64,000 nt of DNA. Source: Streptomyces sp. NBC_01314. Its GTDB lineage: Bacteria > Actinomycetota > Actinomycetes > Streptomycetales > Streptomycetaceae. The stretch lies in NCBI RefSeq assembly GCF_041435215.1, contig NZ_CP108394.1:7440001-7504000 (forward strand), written 5' to 3'. The notes below the pieces were generated by a model. The model saw only the letters and a program-made list of their open reading frames with translations, ran no database searches and was not told the DNA's origin. Made by a program: the position numbers and the translations under genes. This document shows positions 1 through 8,780 of this stretch, piece by piece; position 1 is the first letter of the stretch, and every line of letters starts with the position of its first letter.

Positions 1-928
1 GCATCGGGTTCACCCCGTCGACGACCCCGGCCGCCCGAGCCCGCCGGCACAGTGTCCGCTCGCTCAACTCGGCCTGGAGGCAGCCGACCCGACCGCAGTC
101 GCAGGGCTCCGTACCGCCGGGCAGCGGCAGATGGGCGATCGATCCCGCCTGCGAGCGGGGTCCGTGATGCACCTCGTCGTTGGTCGCGAACGCCGCGTCG
201 ACCATATTGCCGACGAACAGATGCAGCACACTCCTGCTGCCACGGGCCCGCCCGAACAGCTGCTCGGCGCCCACCAAGGCCCGCGCGTGCCCGTCCACAT
301 GGACCGGCAGCCCGGTCCCGGCACCGAGCATCTCCCGCACCGGCACCTCGCGCCAGCCCAGCAGCGGATGCTCGACGACGGTCCCGGTCTCCCGGTCCAC
401 CCAGCCGCCGGCCGCGAAGCCGACGGCCAGGGCCCGGCAGCCCGGCGCCGCGTCCAGCAGGGCCCGGAGTTCGTCGGCGGCCCGCGCCAGGACCGGGGCG
501 GGGCCGGTGGAGCCGTGCTTCAACCGCCGCTCCACGACGACCCGTCCCCGCAGATCGAGCAGCGCGACCGTCGTGTACGGGACGGCCACATGCACGCCGC
601 CCACGACGAACCGCGAGTCGTCCAGGTCGAGGGGCACGTGCGGGCGCCCCGCCCCCTTGGCCCGCCGGGGCGGCTCGGCCTCACGGATGAGACCGAGCCC
701 CGCGAACCGGGCGCAGTAGTCGGTCACCGAGGCCGGCGACAGCCCGGTCACCCGGGCGATGATGCTGCGCGCCACGGGCCCGTGCTCCAGCACGGACCGC
801 AGCACCACGCTGGCGCTGGTCCGCCGCCGGTCGCTGTCGGCGACACGCGGTACGGGAGAAAGGGCAGGGCTGGGAGAGGAAGGAGAGGCGGGAGCGTAAA
901 GGGTGGGTGCCGCCGCGGCATGGGGCAT
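1..928 (-). CDS. ROK-family transcriptional regulator (partial, cut by window edge)
   Basis: DNA-binding ROK (repressor/ORF/kinase) protein, a class that usually represses sugar-use genes until a sugar ligand binds. About 309 codons are present and the frame runs off the left edge. A low-complexity Ala/Ser/Pro leader of about 35 residues precedes a winged helix-turn-helix (around residues 37-95, 'SVVLRSVLEHGPVARSIIAR'), then the actin-like ROK fold. The zinc signature CxCGxxGC is present as 'CDCGRVGCLQAE' near residues 276-287. The usual ExGH sugar/zinc motif reads 'SIAH': the histidine is kept and the glutamate is lost, which fits a regulator rather than an active sugar kinase. I chose the ATG at 928 because GAGG lies about 9 bases upstream; an in-frame ATG at 937 overlaps that site. 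The target genes cannot be told from the sequence. Confidence 0.9.
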   Translation of the reverse strand, partial: MPHAAAAPTLYAPASPSSPSPALSPVPRVADSDRRRTSASVVLRSVLEHGPVARSIIARVTGLSPASVTDYCARFAGLGLIREAEPPRRAKGAGRPHVPLDLDDSRFVVGGVHVAVPYTTVALLDLRGRVVVERRLKHGSTGPAPVLARAADELRALLDAAPGCRALAVGFAAGGWVDRETGTVVEHPLLGWREVPVREMLGAGTGLPVHVDGHARALVGAEQLFGRARGSRSVLHLFVGNMVDAAFATNDEVHHGPRSQAGSIAHLPLPGGTEPCDCGRVGCLQAELSERTLCRRARAAGVVDGVNPM

Positions 929-1028
929 GGTGATCATCCTCGGGAACGGGTCCGACACTGCGCCGTCGCGATAGGGCGGGGCGTGCCGGAGCCGCCTCAC
1001 CCGGGACGGCGACAGGTGGCCGTGCCCA

Positions 1029-1055
1029 CGCGTCGCAGATCGACGTAGCGACGCG
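1029..1055. promoter_or_regulatory. Perfect 8-bp inverted repeat upstream of ROK gene, candidate operator
   Basis: CGCGTCGC (1029-1036) and GCGACGCG (1048-1055) form a perfect inverted repeat with an 11-base spacer, about 100 bp upstream of the ROK start. Autoregulation through palindromes in the promoter region is common for ROK repressors, so this is a reasonable operator candidate. The assignment is inference from position and symmetry only. Confidence 0.4.
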
Positions 1056-1175
1056 ACGAGAAGTACCGGGCTTGAGCAACCATGCGCCCGAAGCTAGCAA
1101 AACGGCCCACCGCTGCCCAGACGGCGACCGACGGGCGAGACGGCACCTGTCCACGCCGCCGACCCGATTGGTGAA

Positions 1176-1206
1176 ACCCTACAGATCTGATGCGGCGCCC
1201 CCTCAA
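1176..1206 (-). promoter_or_regulatory. Possible promoter for the ROK gene
   Basis: On the minus strand TTGAGG (1206-1201) is followed after 19 bases by TAGGGT (1181-1176). The spacing is slightly long for a housekeeping sigma promoter. It would drive transcription toward the ROK gene through the inverted repeat at 1029-1055. Confidence 0.3.
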
Positions 1207-1391
1207 GACGGAAGCACGCGCCACCTCAGTGACCGGTGTCACGCCCTACCGGGTGTAACCCGCATCCTTTGTGTGAAGCCCACCAAGCTGTCGTTCCCCC
1301 CTTTGTCGATCACTGACGGTGTGGGGTGCGAGGGGCTCGGGATAGCGTCACCGTGTCCCCGCCGACTTCACCCGCCGGAGTGAGCCCGATC

Positions 1392-1976
1392 ATGAGCACC
1401 ACCGCCGCCACGTCAGCCCGCCCCGGCGAGGTCCTCGCCGACCTTCTGCCCGTCGCCGGCGTCCGCGCCCGGGACATCGCGCTCGTGGTCGGCGGCGCCG
1501 CGCTCACCGGGCTCGCCGCCCAGATCGCCGTGCCCGTGCCGGGCTCCCCGGTCCCGGTCACCGGCCAGACCTTCGCCGCCCTGCTCGTCGGCACCACCCT
1601 CGGCGCGAGCCGCGGCGTCGCCTCCCTCGCCCTGTACGCGCTGGTCGGCCTGGCCGGCGTGCCGTGGTTCGCGAACGGAACCTCCGGCGTCGGCGTCTCC
1701 TTCGGCTACATCCTCGGCATGATCCTCGCCGCCGCCGCCGTGGGTGCCCTGGCCCGCCGCGGTGGCGACCGCTCCACTCCGCGCATGGCCGGCACGATGC
1801 TCGTCGGCGAAGCGATCATCTACGCCGTCGGCGTCCCGTACCTCGCCGCGACCGCCGACATCAGCCTCTCCACCGCCGTCGCGGTCGGCCTCACCCCGTT
1901 CCTGATCGGCGACGCCATCAAGGTCGTCCTGGCCATGGGTCTGCTGCCGACGGCCTGGAAGCTGCTCAAGAACTGA
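1392..1976 (+). CDS. bioY: Biotin transporter BioY (ECF substrate-binding subunit)
   Basis: Integral membrane S-component of an ECF-type vitamin transporter, or a solitary biotin uptake protein. About 194 residues with roughly six hydrophobic segments. Family hallmarks are visible: 'PVPGSPVPVTGQTFAALLVG' near residues 45-65, the GxxxG-rich 'ALVGLAGVPWFANG', and a C-terminal 'FLIGDAIKVVLAMGL'. No energy-coupling module (BioM/BioN) is next to it, so it would share a housekeeping ECF module elsewhere or act alone. The start was placed at the ATG at 1392, which leaves a short cytoplasmic N-terminus before the first helix; an in-frame upstream start at 1326 would add a non-conserved stretch. Monocistronic, ending before a terminator hairpin shared with the convergent gene. 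Confidence 0.9.
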   Translation: MSTTAATSARPGEVLADLLPVAGVRARDIALVVGGAALTGLAAQIAVPVPGSPVPVTGQTFAALLVGTTLGASRGVASLALYALVGLAGVPWFANGTSGVGVSFGYILGMILAAAAVGALARRGGDRSTPRMAGTMLVGEAIIYAVGVPYLAATADISLSTAVAVGLTPFLIGDAIKVVLAMGLLPTAWKLLKN

Positions 1977-2060
1977 CGCGGCGGCTCAGCCCCGCCGACC
2001 AGGCGCGCGCTCAAGGGTCACCCTGTACGTACCGCCGCCCGCCGTGACGAGCGGGCACGC

Positions 2061-2095
2061 CGGTGCCTCCGGGCGGTGAGACCACGGAGGCACCG
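2061..2095. terminator. Convergent terminator hairpin between bioY and surface protein gene
   Basis: CGGTGCCTCCG (2061-2071) pairs perfectly with CGGAGGCACCG (2085-2095), an 11-bp stem with a 13-base loop and no U-run, as usual in Streptomyces. A 12-base direct repeat 'gtgagaccacgg' occurs in the loop arm and again at about 2102. Confidence 0.6.
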
Positions 2096-2160
2096 TAGGG
2101 GTGAGACCACGGGGACGCCGTAGGAAGTGCGTGACCGTGGACCCCGTCGTGTTCGATGGG

Positions 2161-2928
2161 TCAGGACTCCTGACGGGCCCGCCGGTGGTTCCACCACAGG
2201 CCCGCCGCGCCGGCCGAGATGAGCGCGGCGCCGGCCATACCGAGCGGCAGGACACGGTCGGCCGGACCGGTCTGGGGCAGCTCGTCCGGCTTGTCGTCCT
2301 TCCCGCCGCCGCCGTCACTGCCGCCGCCGTCACCGCCGCCGGGGGTGACCGGGCTGTTGTCGGTGCCGAGGAGCAGCGGGGTCGCGGGCTCGTTGGGTGA
2401 CTGGTTGGTCGCGCCGAACGGGACCGGGCCCTGCTGCCAGAACGTCTTCGAACCGTCGGAGTTCTGGACCGGAAGGCAGATCTTGCCCTGCTTGCTCAGG
2501 TCGTACGTGGCGTCGATCGCATAGGTCTTCGACTTTCCGGGCGCCAGATCGTCGATCGCGCACGCGAAACCACTGTTCGCGCCGTCAGGAAGATCCCCCT
2601 CCGGTATTGCCGAACACCCTTCGACGTTCTTGACCTGCATGCCGTCAAAACCGACCACAAGCAATCGGATTTCCCCGCTCGCCTTGCTGCCCTCGTTCTT
2701 CACGACACCGGTGATATCCGTTTCCTTGGACTTGTTGTCGACTTTGATCTCCTTGGACAGCAGCGTCGAGAGCTTCACTCCCGCCGGTGCCGCGTCCACG
2801 GTTTTTCCGCCATGACTGCTCAATCCCCCCTCGTCGTCCGCCGACGCGGTGAAGCCGAGGATCATCACCGACGTGAACGACGCGGTGAGCAGCGATCCGG
2901 CGATGGCGGCCCTACGATGAGAACTCAT
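2161..2928 (-). CDS. Secreted surface protein with LPQTG sortase anchor
   Basis: Predicted exported, cell-wall-anchored protein of unknown ligand, about 255 residues. A signal peptide ('RRAAIAGSLLTASF...GFTASAD') ends near residue 33. A beta-rich ectodomain of about 130 residues follows with one likely disulfide ('EGCSAIPEGD' and 'FACAIDDL') plus a further Cys in 'KICLPV'. Then comes a Gly/Asp/Ser-rich linker and a complete C-terminal sorting signal: LPQTG, a hydrophobic helix, and the positive tail 'HRRARQES'. Sortase should cleave between T and G and join the protein to peptidoglycan. The ATG at 2928 follows a purine-rich GGGGGA site and starts directly on the basic n-region; an upstream in-frame start would prepend 14 residues. 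Divergent from the kinase gene. Its function is not recognisable. Confidence 0.8.
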   Translation of the reverse strand: MSSHRRAAIAGSLLTASFTSVMILGFTASADDEGGLSSHGGKTVDAAPAGVKLSTLLSKEIKVDNKSKETDITGVVKNEGSKASGEIRLLVVGFDGMQVKNVEGCSAIPEGDLPDGANSGFACAIDDLAPGKSKTYAIDATYDLSKQGKICLPVQNSDGSKTFWQQGPVPFGATNQSPNEPATPLLLGTDNSPVTPGGGDGGGSDGGGGKDDKPDELPQTGPADRVLPLGMAGAALISAGAAGLWWNHRRARQES

Positions 2929-3089
2929 GTTCCATCCCCCTTGCGTCCCCCTGGCCGTGCCTGAATTCACGGCCTATGAAGAGGTACCACAAGATTTCCC
3001 AGCACTATGCTGGTGCGGCACCAAGTGTGACCAATGCGCGACTTTTTGGTTCTTCTGTGGCACGTGCGGTCAGTTGTTGAAGGGGGGGC

Positions 3090-5387
3090 ATGGGGGTGCC
3101 GGAAATAACGCGGGGCGGTGTTCCGGGTCTTATGGTGGCCGGCCGTTATCGGCTGGTCGAAAGCATCGGCCAGGGCGGAATGGGCCGGGTCTGGCGAGCC
3201 ACCGACGACATGCTCGACCGACAGGTCGCCGTCAAGGAAATGCGTATCGACGGCCTCGACCCGGAGGACGGCCGCACCCGACGCGAGCGAACCCTGCGGG
3301 AGGCCAGGGCCACGGCCCGTATCGACCACCCCAACGTCGTACGCGTCTACGACGTGGTCGACGCGGGCGAGCGGCTCTGGATCGTCATGGAACTGGTCGA
3401 CGGCCGCTCCCTGGAACGGCTCGTGGCGGAGGACGGCCCTCTCGACGTACGCGACACGGCCCGGATCGGCCTCGAACTCGTTGACGCGCTGGGGCAGGTG
3501 CACGCCCAGGGCGTCCTGCACCGCGACATCAAACCGGCCAACGTCCTCGTCAGGCGCATGGGCGCCCATCAGGCCGTCCTCACCGACTTCGGTATCGCCG
3601 CCATCCAGAACGCCGAGGCGCTCACCATGGCCGGCATGCTCGTCGGCTCCCCCGACTACATGGCCCCCGAGCGCGTCACCGGCCGTCCCCAGGGCCCGCC
3701 CTCCGACCTCTGGTCCCTCGGCGCCACCCTCTGCGCCGCCCTCGGCGGCCGGTCCCCCTTCTCCCGCCCCACCACCCTCGCCACTCTCCACGCCGTCCTC
3801 TACGAGGAGCCGGAACTCCCCGCAGCCGCCGGCCCCCTCCACGACATCCTCGCCGCCCTCCTGACGAAACGACCGGAGTCCCGCCCCGGCGTGCACGAAC
3901 TCACCGAGACGCTCCGCGGTTTCGCCACGGGCCCGGCAGCCGCCACCCCTGTGACGACGGGGACGGCGGGGCCATGGCCTTCGGGCACGGAGGAGCCGGG
4001 GGAGAGGGAGTCGGCCGGTGCCGGAGGGCCGGTTGCCGGACCGGGGCGGCCCGTGCAGCCGGGGGCCGGCGCCAAGGACGCGGGAGCCGTGGCCGGGAGG
4101 ACGGCGGCCGGGGCCGAGGAGCCGGGGTCCGGCATCGCGGGGTCCGAGGCCGGGCGCGGTGGGCCGGTCGCAGGACGTTCGGCACCGGCCGCGGAGAGGA
4201 CGAGGCCACTGAGCGCCGCCGCGGATCCATCGCCCGGCACTGCCAGCGTTCCCGAGGCAGCGCCCCCGGAACCCGGACCCGCCCCCCGACCCGCGCCCCG
4301 CCCCACCCCGGTACACCCGACGCCGACGCCGACGCCGACGGTACGGAATCGGCCCCACCCCGACCCCGACCCGCTCTCCACTCCTGCACCGGACCGGAAC
4401 AGCCCCGTATCCCCCGCGCCCGCCCCCAACCTCGTATCCACCCCGCACCCCTCACCCGGCACCGAGCCCTCCACCCCCCACCCCGACCGAGCCACCACCC
4501 CCGTCCTCAACCGCACTCCCCTCCCACCCCCGCCCCCCTTCGCCTCACAGCGCCCGGCGGTCCCCGGCAACCCCTACCTGAGCCCTCCCCCCGGGACCGC
4601 CAACGCCTCCTCCGAAGCCCCGCCCACAAGCACCCCCGAACTCCCTTCGAGGGGCGCACCCACACCCCCCGGCGGAAGCGAACTGCCGACCCGGCCCGGG
4701 TCCACCCCTACGGAACCCACGGGACCCACGGGACCCACCGGACCCCGGCGGAACAATCGCCGCACCGGCCTCATCGCGGCCGTCGCCGTGGCCGCGACCG
4801 CCGCCGTAGCCGCAGTCGTCGTACCGGCAATGAACGGCTCGCCCGACGGCAGGAACGACAAGAACGACAGGGCGGCGTCCTCGGCCTCCCCTTCCACCCC
4901 GTCCTCCTCCACCGCGTCCCCCACCCCCACCCCCACCGTCGCCGGCACCTCCCGCCCGCCCGAGTTGCCGCCGGGCGCCCGCACGGAGGCCGGCGTGTTC
5001 GCCTGGGTGCCGCCGGAGGGCTTCTCGCGGGAGGTGCACGCGGGCGCCGAGGTGCACTACACCTCGCCCGACGCCCGGCAGGAGATCGTCGGCAAGGCCT
5101 CCCTCGCGCGCGGCGACCTCCTGGAGCAGTGGAGGAAGAAGGAGAAGACCACCGGTCAGGGGCCGGGCTACAGCCGGATCCGTCTGGAGGAGACCGAGTT
5201 CAGGGGCAGGCCCGCGGTCGTGTGGGAGTACACCGTCACGGCCCAGGAACTGCCCTGGCACGTCCGCTCCCTGGGCTTCGACAGCGGCGGAAAGTCCTAC
5301 CAGCTCACGACCTGGTACCACCCCGACATCGAGGACCGCGCCCTCCCGGTCTACGAGAAGGTCGAGGAGAGCTTCACACCCCTGTGA
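3090..5387 (+). CDS. Membrane-anchored serine/threonine protein kinase
   Basis: Eukaryotic-type Ser/Thr kinase (Pkn family), 765 residues. The cytoplasmic kinase domain covers about 15-280: glycine loop 'GQGGMG' (27-32), ATP-binding Lys49 in 'VAVKE', catalytic loop 'HRDIKPAN' with Asp146, 'DFGIA' with Asp166, and the activation segment 'APERVTG'. A very long Pro/Thr/Ala/Gly-rich linker (about 280-550) follows, then one transmembrane helix (about 557-580, 'GLIAAVAVAATAAVAAVVV'), a Thr/Ser/Pro stalk and a compact extracellular domain of about 140 residues that contains no PASTA repeats. The kinase core is complete and should be active; the external domain probably senses an unknown signal. The start ATG lies just after a G-rich ribosome site. 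Monocistronic, and it ends at a hairpin shared with the opposite permease gene. Confidence 0.92.
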   Translation: MGVPEITRGGVPGLMVAGRYRLVESIGQGGMGRVWRATDDMLDRQVAVKEMRIDGLDPEDGRTRRERTLREARATARIDHPNVVRVYDVVDAGERLWIVMELVDGRSLERLVAEDGPLDVRDTARIGLELVDALGQVHAQGVLHRDIKPANVLVRRMGAHQAVLTDFGIAAIQNAEALTMAGMLVGSPDYMAPERVTGRPQGPPSDLWSLGATLCAALGGRSPFSRPTTLATLHAVLYEEPELPAAAGPLHDILAALLTKRPESRPGVHELTETLRGFATGPAAATPVTTGTAGPWPSGTEEPGERESAGAGGPVAGPGRPVQPGAGAKDAGAVAGRTAAGAEEPGSGIAGSEAGRGGPVAGRSAPAAERTRPLSAAADPSPGTASVPEAAPPEPGPAPRPAPRPTPVHPTPTPTPTVRNRPHPDPDPLSTPAPDRNSPVSPAPAPNLVSTPHPSPGTEPSTPHPDRATTPVLNRTPLPPPPPFASQRPAVPGNPYLSPPPGTANASSEAPPTSTPELPSRGAPTPPGGSELPTRPGSTPTEPTGPTGPTGPRRNNRRTGLIAAVAVAATAAVAAVVVPAMNGSPDGRNDKNDRAASSASPSTPSSSTASPTPTPTVAGTSRPPELPPGARTEAGVFAWVPPEGFSREVHAGAEVHYTSPDARQEIVGKASLARGDLLEQWRKKEKTTGQGPGYSRIRLEETEFRGRPAVVWEYTVTAQELPWHVRSLGFDSGGKSYQLTTWYHPDIEDRALPVYEKVEESFTPL

Positions 5388-5459
5388 GCCCCCTGGACGG
5401 CGAGACGGGGCCCGGCGGCGTACGAACCGCCACCGGACCCCGGGCCTCGGACCGCTGTA

Positions 5460-5480
5460 ACGGGCGGCTCGGCCGCCCGT
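5460..5480. terminator. Hairpin terminator between kinase and permease genes
   Basis: ACGGGCGGC, loop TCG, then GCCGCCCGT: a perfect 9-bp stem directly after the stop codon of the minus-strand permease and 70 bases after the kinase stop. It can serve both converging transcripts. Confidence 0.65.
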
Positions 5481-5482
5481 GC

Positions 5483-6940
5483 TCAGTGCACCTTGTCGGA
5501 CACCTCGGCGGTGGTGGCCTTCCGGCCACCGATCTTCTCCTTGACGACCGCGATGCCGACGACGACCGCCGCGACCAGCAGCGACAGCAGCAGGATCTCG
5601 CGGTTGCCGTGCTCGGTGTCGGTGAGCATGTAGCCGAGGACGAAGAGGATCAGCCCGATCGTGGCCCACGTCAGATACGGGTACAGCCACATCTTCACGA
5701 CGAGCTTCTCCGGCGTCTCCCGCTCGATGATCCTGCGCATGCGCAGCTGCGAGAAGCAGATGACGAGCCACACGAACAGGGCGACCGCGCCGGAGGAGTT
5801 GACGAGGAAGAGGAAGACGCCCTCGGGGAAGAAGTAGTTGAAGACGACGGCGACGAAGCCGAAGACGACCGAGGCGAGGATCGCGGTCATCGGTACACCC
5901 CGGACGTTCGTACGGCCGAACGCGCGCGGCGCGTCCCCGCGCTCACCCAGCGAGAACGCCATCCGCGACGCGGTGTACAGACCGGAGTTCAGACAGGACA
6001 GCACCGACGTCAGCACGATGAAGTTCATGATCTGCCCGGCGTGCGCGATCCCGAGGGAGTCCAGGGCGGCGACGTAGGAGCCCTTCTCCTTGATCGACGG
6101 GTCGTTCCACGGCAGCAGCGTGACCACGACGAAGATCGAGCCGAGGTAGAAGACGCCGATCCGCCAGATGATGCTGTTGGTGGACTTGGTGATCGCCTTC
6201 TGCGGGTTCTCCGTCTCCCCGGCGGCCAGCGTGGCGATCTCGCTGCCCATGAAGGAGAAGACGACCAGCAGCACACCGATGAGGATCGCGCCCGCGCCGT
6301 TGGGCAGGAACCCGCCGTGGTCGGTCAGGTTCGACAGCCCGGCCTTGTCGGTGTCGGCCCCGGGCAGCACCCCGAACACCGCGAGACCGCCCACCACGAT
6401 GAACGCGGCGATCGCGACGACCTTGATCCCGGCGAACCAGAACTCGAACTCGCCGTAGGAGCCGACCGACACCAGGTTCGTGGCGGTCAGCACGACCATC
6501 ACGATCAGCGCCCAGCCCCACTGCGGCACCGCCGGGATCCAGCCCTCCAGGATCACCGCACCCGCGGTCGCCTCGACCGCGAGCACGACGACCCAGAAGA
6601 ACCAGTACAGCCAGCCGATCGAGAACCCGGCCCAGCGCCCGAGCGCGCGGTCGGCGTGGGCCGAGAAGGAACCCGACGTCGGATTGGCGGCGGACATCTC
6701 ACCGAGCATCCGCATCACCAGCACCACCATCGTGCCGACGAGCGCGTACGACAGGAGGATGCCGGGTCCTGCGGTCCTGATGCCGGAGCTCGACCCGACG
6801 AACAGACCGGCCCCGATCACACCACCGATCGCGATCATCGACAGATGACGGTTCTTGAGGCCGGCGTGCAGACCGGGGGAGGGGGGTGAGGAAGAGTCTT
6901 GGTTGTCTGCCTGGGACGGCAGAGTCGGCTGCGAGGTCAT
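5483..6940 (-). CDS. Amino acid permease (APC superfamily, GABA/aromatic permease type)
   Basis: Proton-coupled amino-acid importer of the inner membrane, 485 residues with about 12 transmembrane helices. The family signature near helix 1, 'GGVIGAGLFVGSSSGI', and the 'MRMLGEMSAANPTSGSF' motif place it with GabP/AnsP/AroP-like permeases of the AAT group. A helix 6 segment with 'FSFMGSEIATLAAGETENP' and 'ITKSTNSIIWRI' is also typical. Substrate cannot be fixed from sequence; GabP-like is the closest feel. The N-terminus is Ser/Pro/Gln-rich and cytoplasmic. The start ATG follows AGGAAACC. Transcribed alone, with about 280 bases of upstream sequence before rpiB on the other strand. Confidence 0.88.
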   Translation of the reverse strand: MTSQPTLPSQADNQDSSSPPSPGLHAGLKNRHLSMIAIGGVIGAGLFVGSSSGIRTAGPGILLSYALVGTMVVLVMRMLGEMSAANPTSGSFSAHADRALGRWAGFSIGWLYWFFWVVVLAVEATAGAVILEGWIPAVPQWGWALIVMVVLTATNLVSVGSYGEFEFWFAGIKVVAIAAFIVVGGLAVFGVLPGADTDKAGLSNLTDHGGFLPNGAGAILIGVLLVVFSFMGSEIATLAAGETENPQKAITKSTNSIIWRIGVFYLGSIFVVVTLLPWNDPSIKEKGSYVAALDSLGIAHAGQIMNFIVLTSVLSCLNSGLYTASRMAFSLGERGDAPRAFGRTNVRGVPMTAILASVVFGFVAVVFNYFFPEGVFLFLVNSSGAVALFVWLVICFSQLRMRRIIERETPEKLVVKMWLYPYLTWATIGLILFVLGYMLTDTEHGNREILLLSLLVAAVVVGIAVVKEKIGGRKATTAEVSDKVH

Positions 6941-7217
6941 GGGGGGAGGTTTCCTTTGCGCCGTTGTGGGGACTTCCGTGCGTCTGCCCAGCGACCCTCC
7001 GATCGACTCTCGTAAGTGGGGGAAACGAGAGCCGACAGCCGGGGGCCGGGTGTGCCGCCGAAAGGATCGGTCCAGTGAATCGGAGGTGAAAGCATTCCTG
7101 AACCTTTGAATCCAGATTGTTACTTGAGCTTTACTTGAGGTTCCGTGGTGCAGCTCACGGTTTCGCCTGGCCGCACCCCGTCGTGCCGCGCCGAAACACG
7201 CGTGTCACACTCGGACC

Positions 7218-7703
7218 ATGCGCGTCTACCTCGGCTCGGATCACGCCGGATACGAACTCAAGAACCACCTCGTGGAGTGGCTGCGGGCCGCAGGCCACGA
7301 GCCCGTCGACTGCGGGCCCCACATCTACGACGCCCAGGACGACTACCCGCCGTTCTGCCTCCGCGCGGCGGAGCGCACGGCCGCGGACCCCGGGTCCCTC
7401 GGCATCGTCATCGGCGGCTCCGGCAACGGGGAGCAGATCGCCGCGAACAAGGTGGCCGGCGTCCGTGCCTCCCTCGCGTGGAGCGCCGAGACCGCCGCGC
7501 TGGGCCGCGAGCACAACAACGCGAACGTCGTCGCCGTCGGCGCCCGCATGCACTCCCAGGAAGACGCGACCAAGTTCGTCGAGACCTTCCTCAACACCCC
7601 GTTCTCCGGCGACAAGCGCCACATCCGCCGCATCGACATGCTGGCGACGTACGAGACCACCGGCGACCTGCCGCCGATCCCGGCGCACCACCCCCAGGCG
7701 TAG
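7218..7703 (+). CDS. rpiB: Ribose-5-phosphate isomerase B
   Basis: Interconverts ribose 5-phosphate and ribulose 5-phosphate in the pentose phosphate pathway; a cytosolic RpiB/LacAB fold of 161 residues. The N-terminal phosphate-binding start 'MRVYLGSDHAGYELK' and the active-site segment 'GGSGNGEQIAANKV' are diagnostic. Enterobacterial enzymes use a Cys as base; here that Cys is absent and a Glu in 'GNGE' fills the role, as known for the mycobacterial enzyme. The ATG is preceded by CACACT exactly six bases upstream rather than by a Shine-Dalgarno site, suggesting a leaderless mRNA, although this -10 is weak. Confidence 0.93.
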   Translation: MRVYLGSDHAGYELKNHLVEWLRAAGHEPVDCGPHIYDAQDDYPPFCLRAAERTAADPGSLGIVIGGSGNGEQIAANKVAGVRASLAWSAETAALGREHNNANVVAVGARMHSQEDATKFVETFLNTPFSGDKRHIRRIDMLATYETTGDLPPIPAHHPQA

Positions 7704-7770
7704 ATTTCTCGGCCGCCCACGAACTCGGGAGCCTGAGCTCGGAGGGCGGCCGCGGGTTGTATTTGGTTGC

Positions 7771-7843
7771 TCGCGCAGTTCCCCGCGCCCCCAAAAACGC
7801 CGGGCGCCCCCCACGCTGTCAAGGGGCGCGGGGAACTGCGCGA
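7771..7843. repeat. Dispersed repeat R1, two facing copies (inverted pair), likely terminator
   Basis: A 21-base element reading GGGGCGCGGGGAACTGCGCG(A) is present at 7823-7843 and as its exact reverse complement at 7771-7791, giving a perfect 21-bp stem with a 31-base loop after rpiB. The same element recurs singly at 11435 and 25235, and in diverged form around 17398-17536. It behaves as a 3'-region repeat of this genome and probably works here as a transcription terminator or 3'-end stabiliser. Confidence 0.75.
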
Positions 7844-7924
7844 CCAGCCCCCACCGGACCCGCAGCCGAAAACGCACCCCGAACCACCCCCCCCACCCAC
7901 CCTGCCGAACCGCCGGAGGCCCCC

Positions 7925-8746
7925 GTGCCGGAGGGGCACACCATCCACCGCCTCGCCCAGGACTGCCTGACCCACTTCGGCGGTGGCGGGAACGCCCACG
8001 TCACGAGCCCCCAGGGCAAGTTCGCCGACGCGGCGGCCCTCCTCACGGGCACCCCGCTCGGCACCGCCGAGGCCCATGGCAAACACCTCTTCCTGCACTT
8101 CGGCGACCCGGACGCCGAGGAATGGGTGCACATCCACCTGGGCCTCTTCGGCAAGGTCACCTTCGGCCCGGCCCCCGCGCCCCCGCCCACGGACACCGTC
8201 CGCCTGCGACTGCGCGACGACACGTCGTACATGGATCTCCGCGGCCCGACGACATGCGCCCTGATCACGGACGCCGAGAAGCAGGCGATACACGCCCGCC
8301 TCGGCCCGGACCCGCTCCGCCCCGACGCCGACCCGGCGCGCGCCTACGCCCGGGTCTCCCGCAGCCGTACGACGATCGCCGCGCTCCTCATGGACCAGAA
8401 GGTGATCGCGGGCGTCGGCAACGTCTACCGCGCGGAGGTCCTCTTCCGGCACGGCATCGACCCGTACCGCGCGGGCAAGGACGTCACCCCGGCGGAGTGG
8501 GACGCGATCTGGGCCGACCTCGTCGGCCTCATGCGCGAGGGCGTACTCCACAACCGCATCGACACCGTCCGCCCGGAACACACCCCGGAGGCCATGGGCC
8601 GCCCGCCCCGCGTCGACGACCACGGCGGCGAGGTGTACGTGTACCGCAGGGCGAACATGCCCTGCCACATCTGTGGCGGCGAGATCCGCACCGCCGATCT
8701 CGCCGCCCGCAACCTCTTCTGGTGCCCGGTCTGCCAACAGCGGTGA
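7925..8746 (+). CDS. Fpg/Nei-family DNA glycosylase (endonuclease VIII-like)
   Basis: Base-excision repair glycosylase/AP lyase acting on oxidised bases, 273 residues. After removal of the initiator the N-terminus is P-E-G-H, giving the catalytic Pro and Glu of the family ('PEGHTIHR'; the histidine is typical of Nei-like members). The helix-two-turn-helix lies in 'ALLMDQKVIAGVGNVYRAEV', and a C-terminal zinc finger is complete (CHICGGEI...CPVC). The GTG start follows GGAGG by five bases. It resembles the actinobacterial Nei1/Nei2 group more than MutM; which lesion is preferred cannot be told. It sits downstream of rpiB beyond the R1 inverted repeat and converges on the Eis-like gene. Confidence 0.9.
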   Translation: MPEGHTIHRLAQDCLTHFGGGGNAHVTSPQGKFADAAALLTGTPLGTAEAHGKHLFLHFGDPDAEEWVHIHLGLFGKVTFGPAPAPPPTDTVRLRLRDDTSYMDLRGPTTCALITDAEKQAIHARLGPDPLRPDADPARAYARVSRSRTTIAALLMDQKVIAGVGNVYRAEVLFRHGIDPYRAGKDVTPAEWDAIWADLVGLMREGVLHNRIDTVRPEHTPEAMGRPPRVDDHGGEVYVYRRANMPCHICGGEIRTADLAARNLFWCPVCQQR

Positions 8747-8780
8747 ACCCCGGACCAGAGACGAGTTCGGGCTGCGCGCC

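Larger units (their letters stand above)
929..1391. other. Divergent intergenic region between ROK regulator and bioY
   Basis: No convincing gene. It holds an 8-bp inverted repeat (1029-1055), a possible promoter for the ROK gene (1176-1206, minus), a small palindrome GGGTGTAACCC near 1245-1260, and a -10-like TAGCGT at 1343-1348 upstream of bioY. I found no clear BioQ- or BirA-type operator in front of the biotin transporter. Confidence 0.6.

Noticed and set aside
3974..6889. Plus-strand frame of about 970 codons across the kinase tail and the permease
   Set aside because: Overlaps two well-supported genes in other frames; Arg/His/Asp-rich composition without domains.
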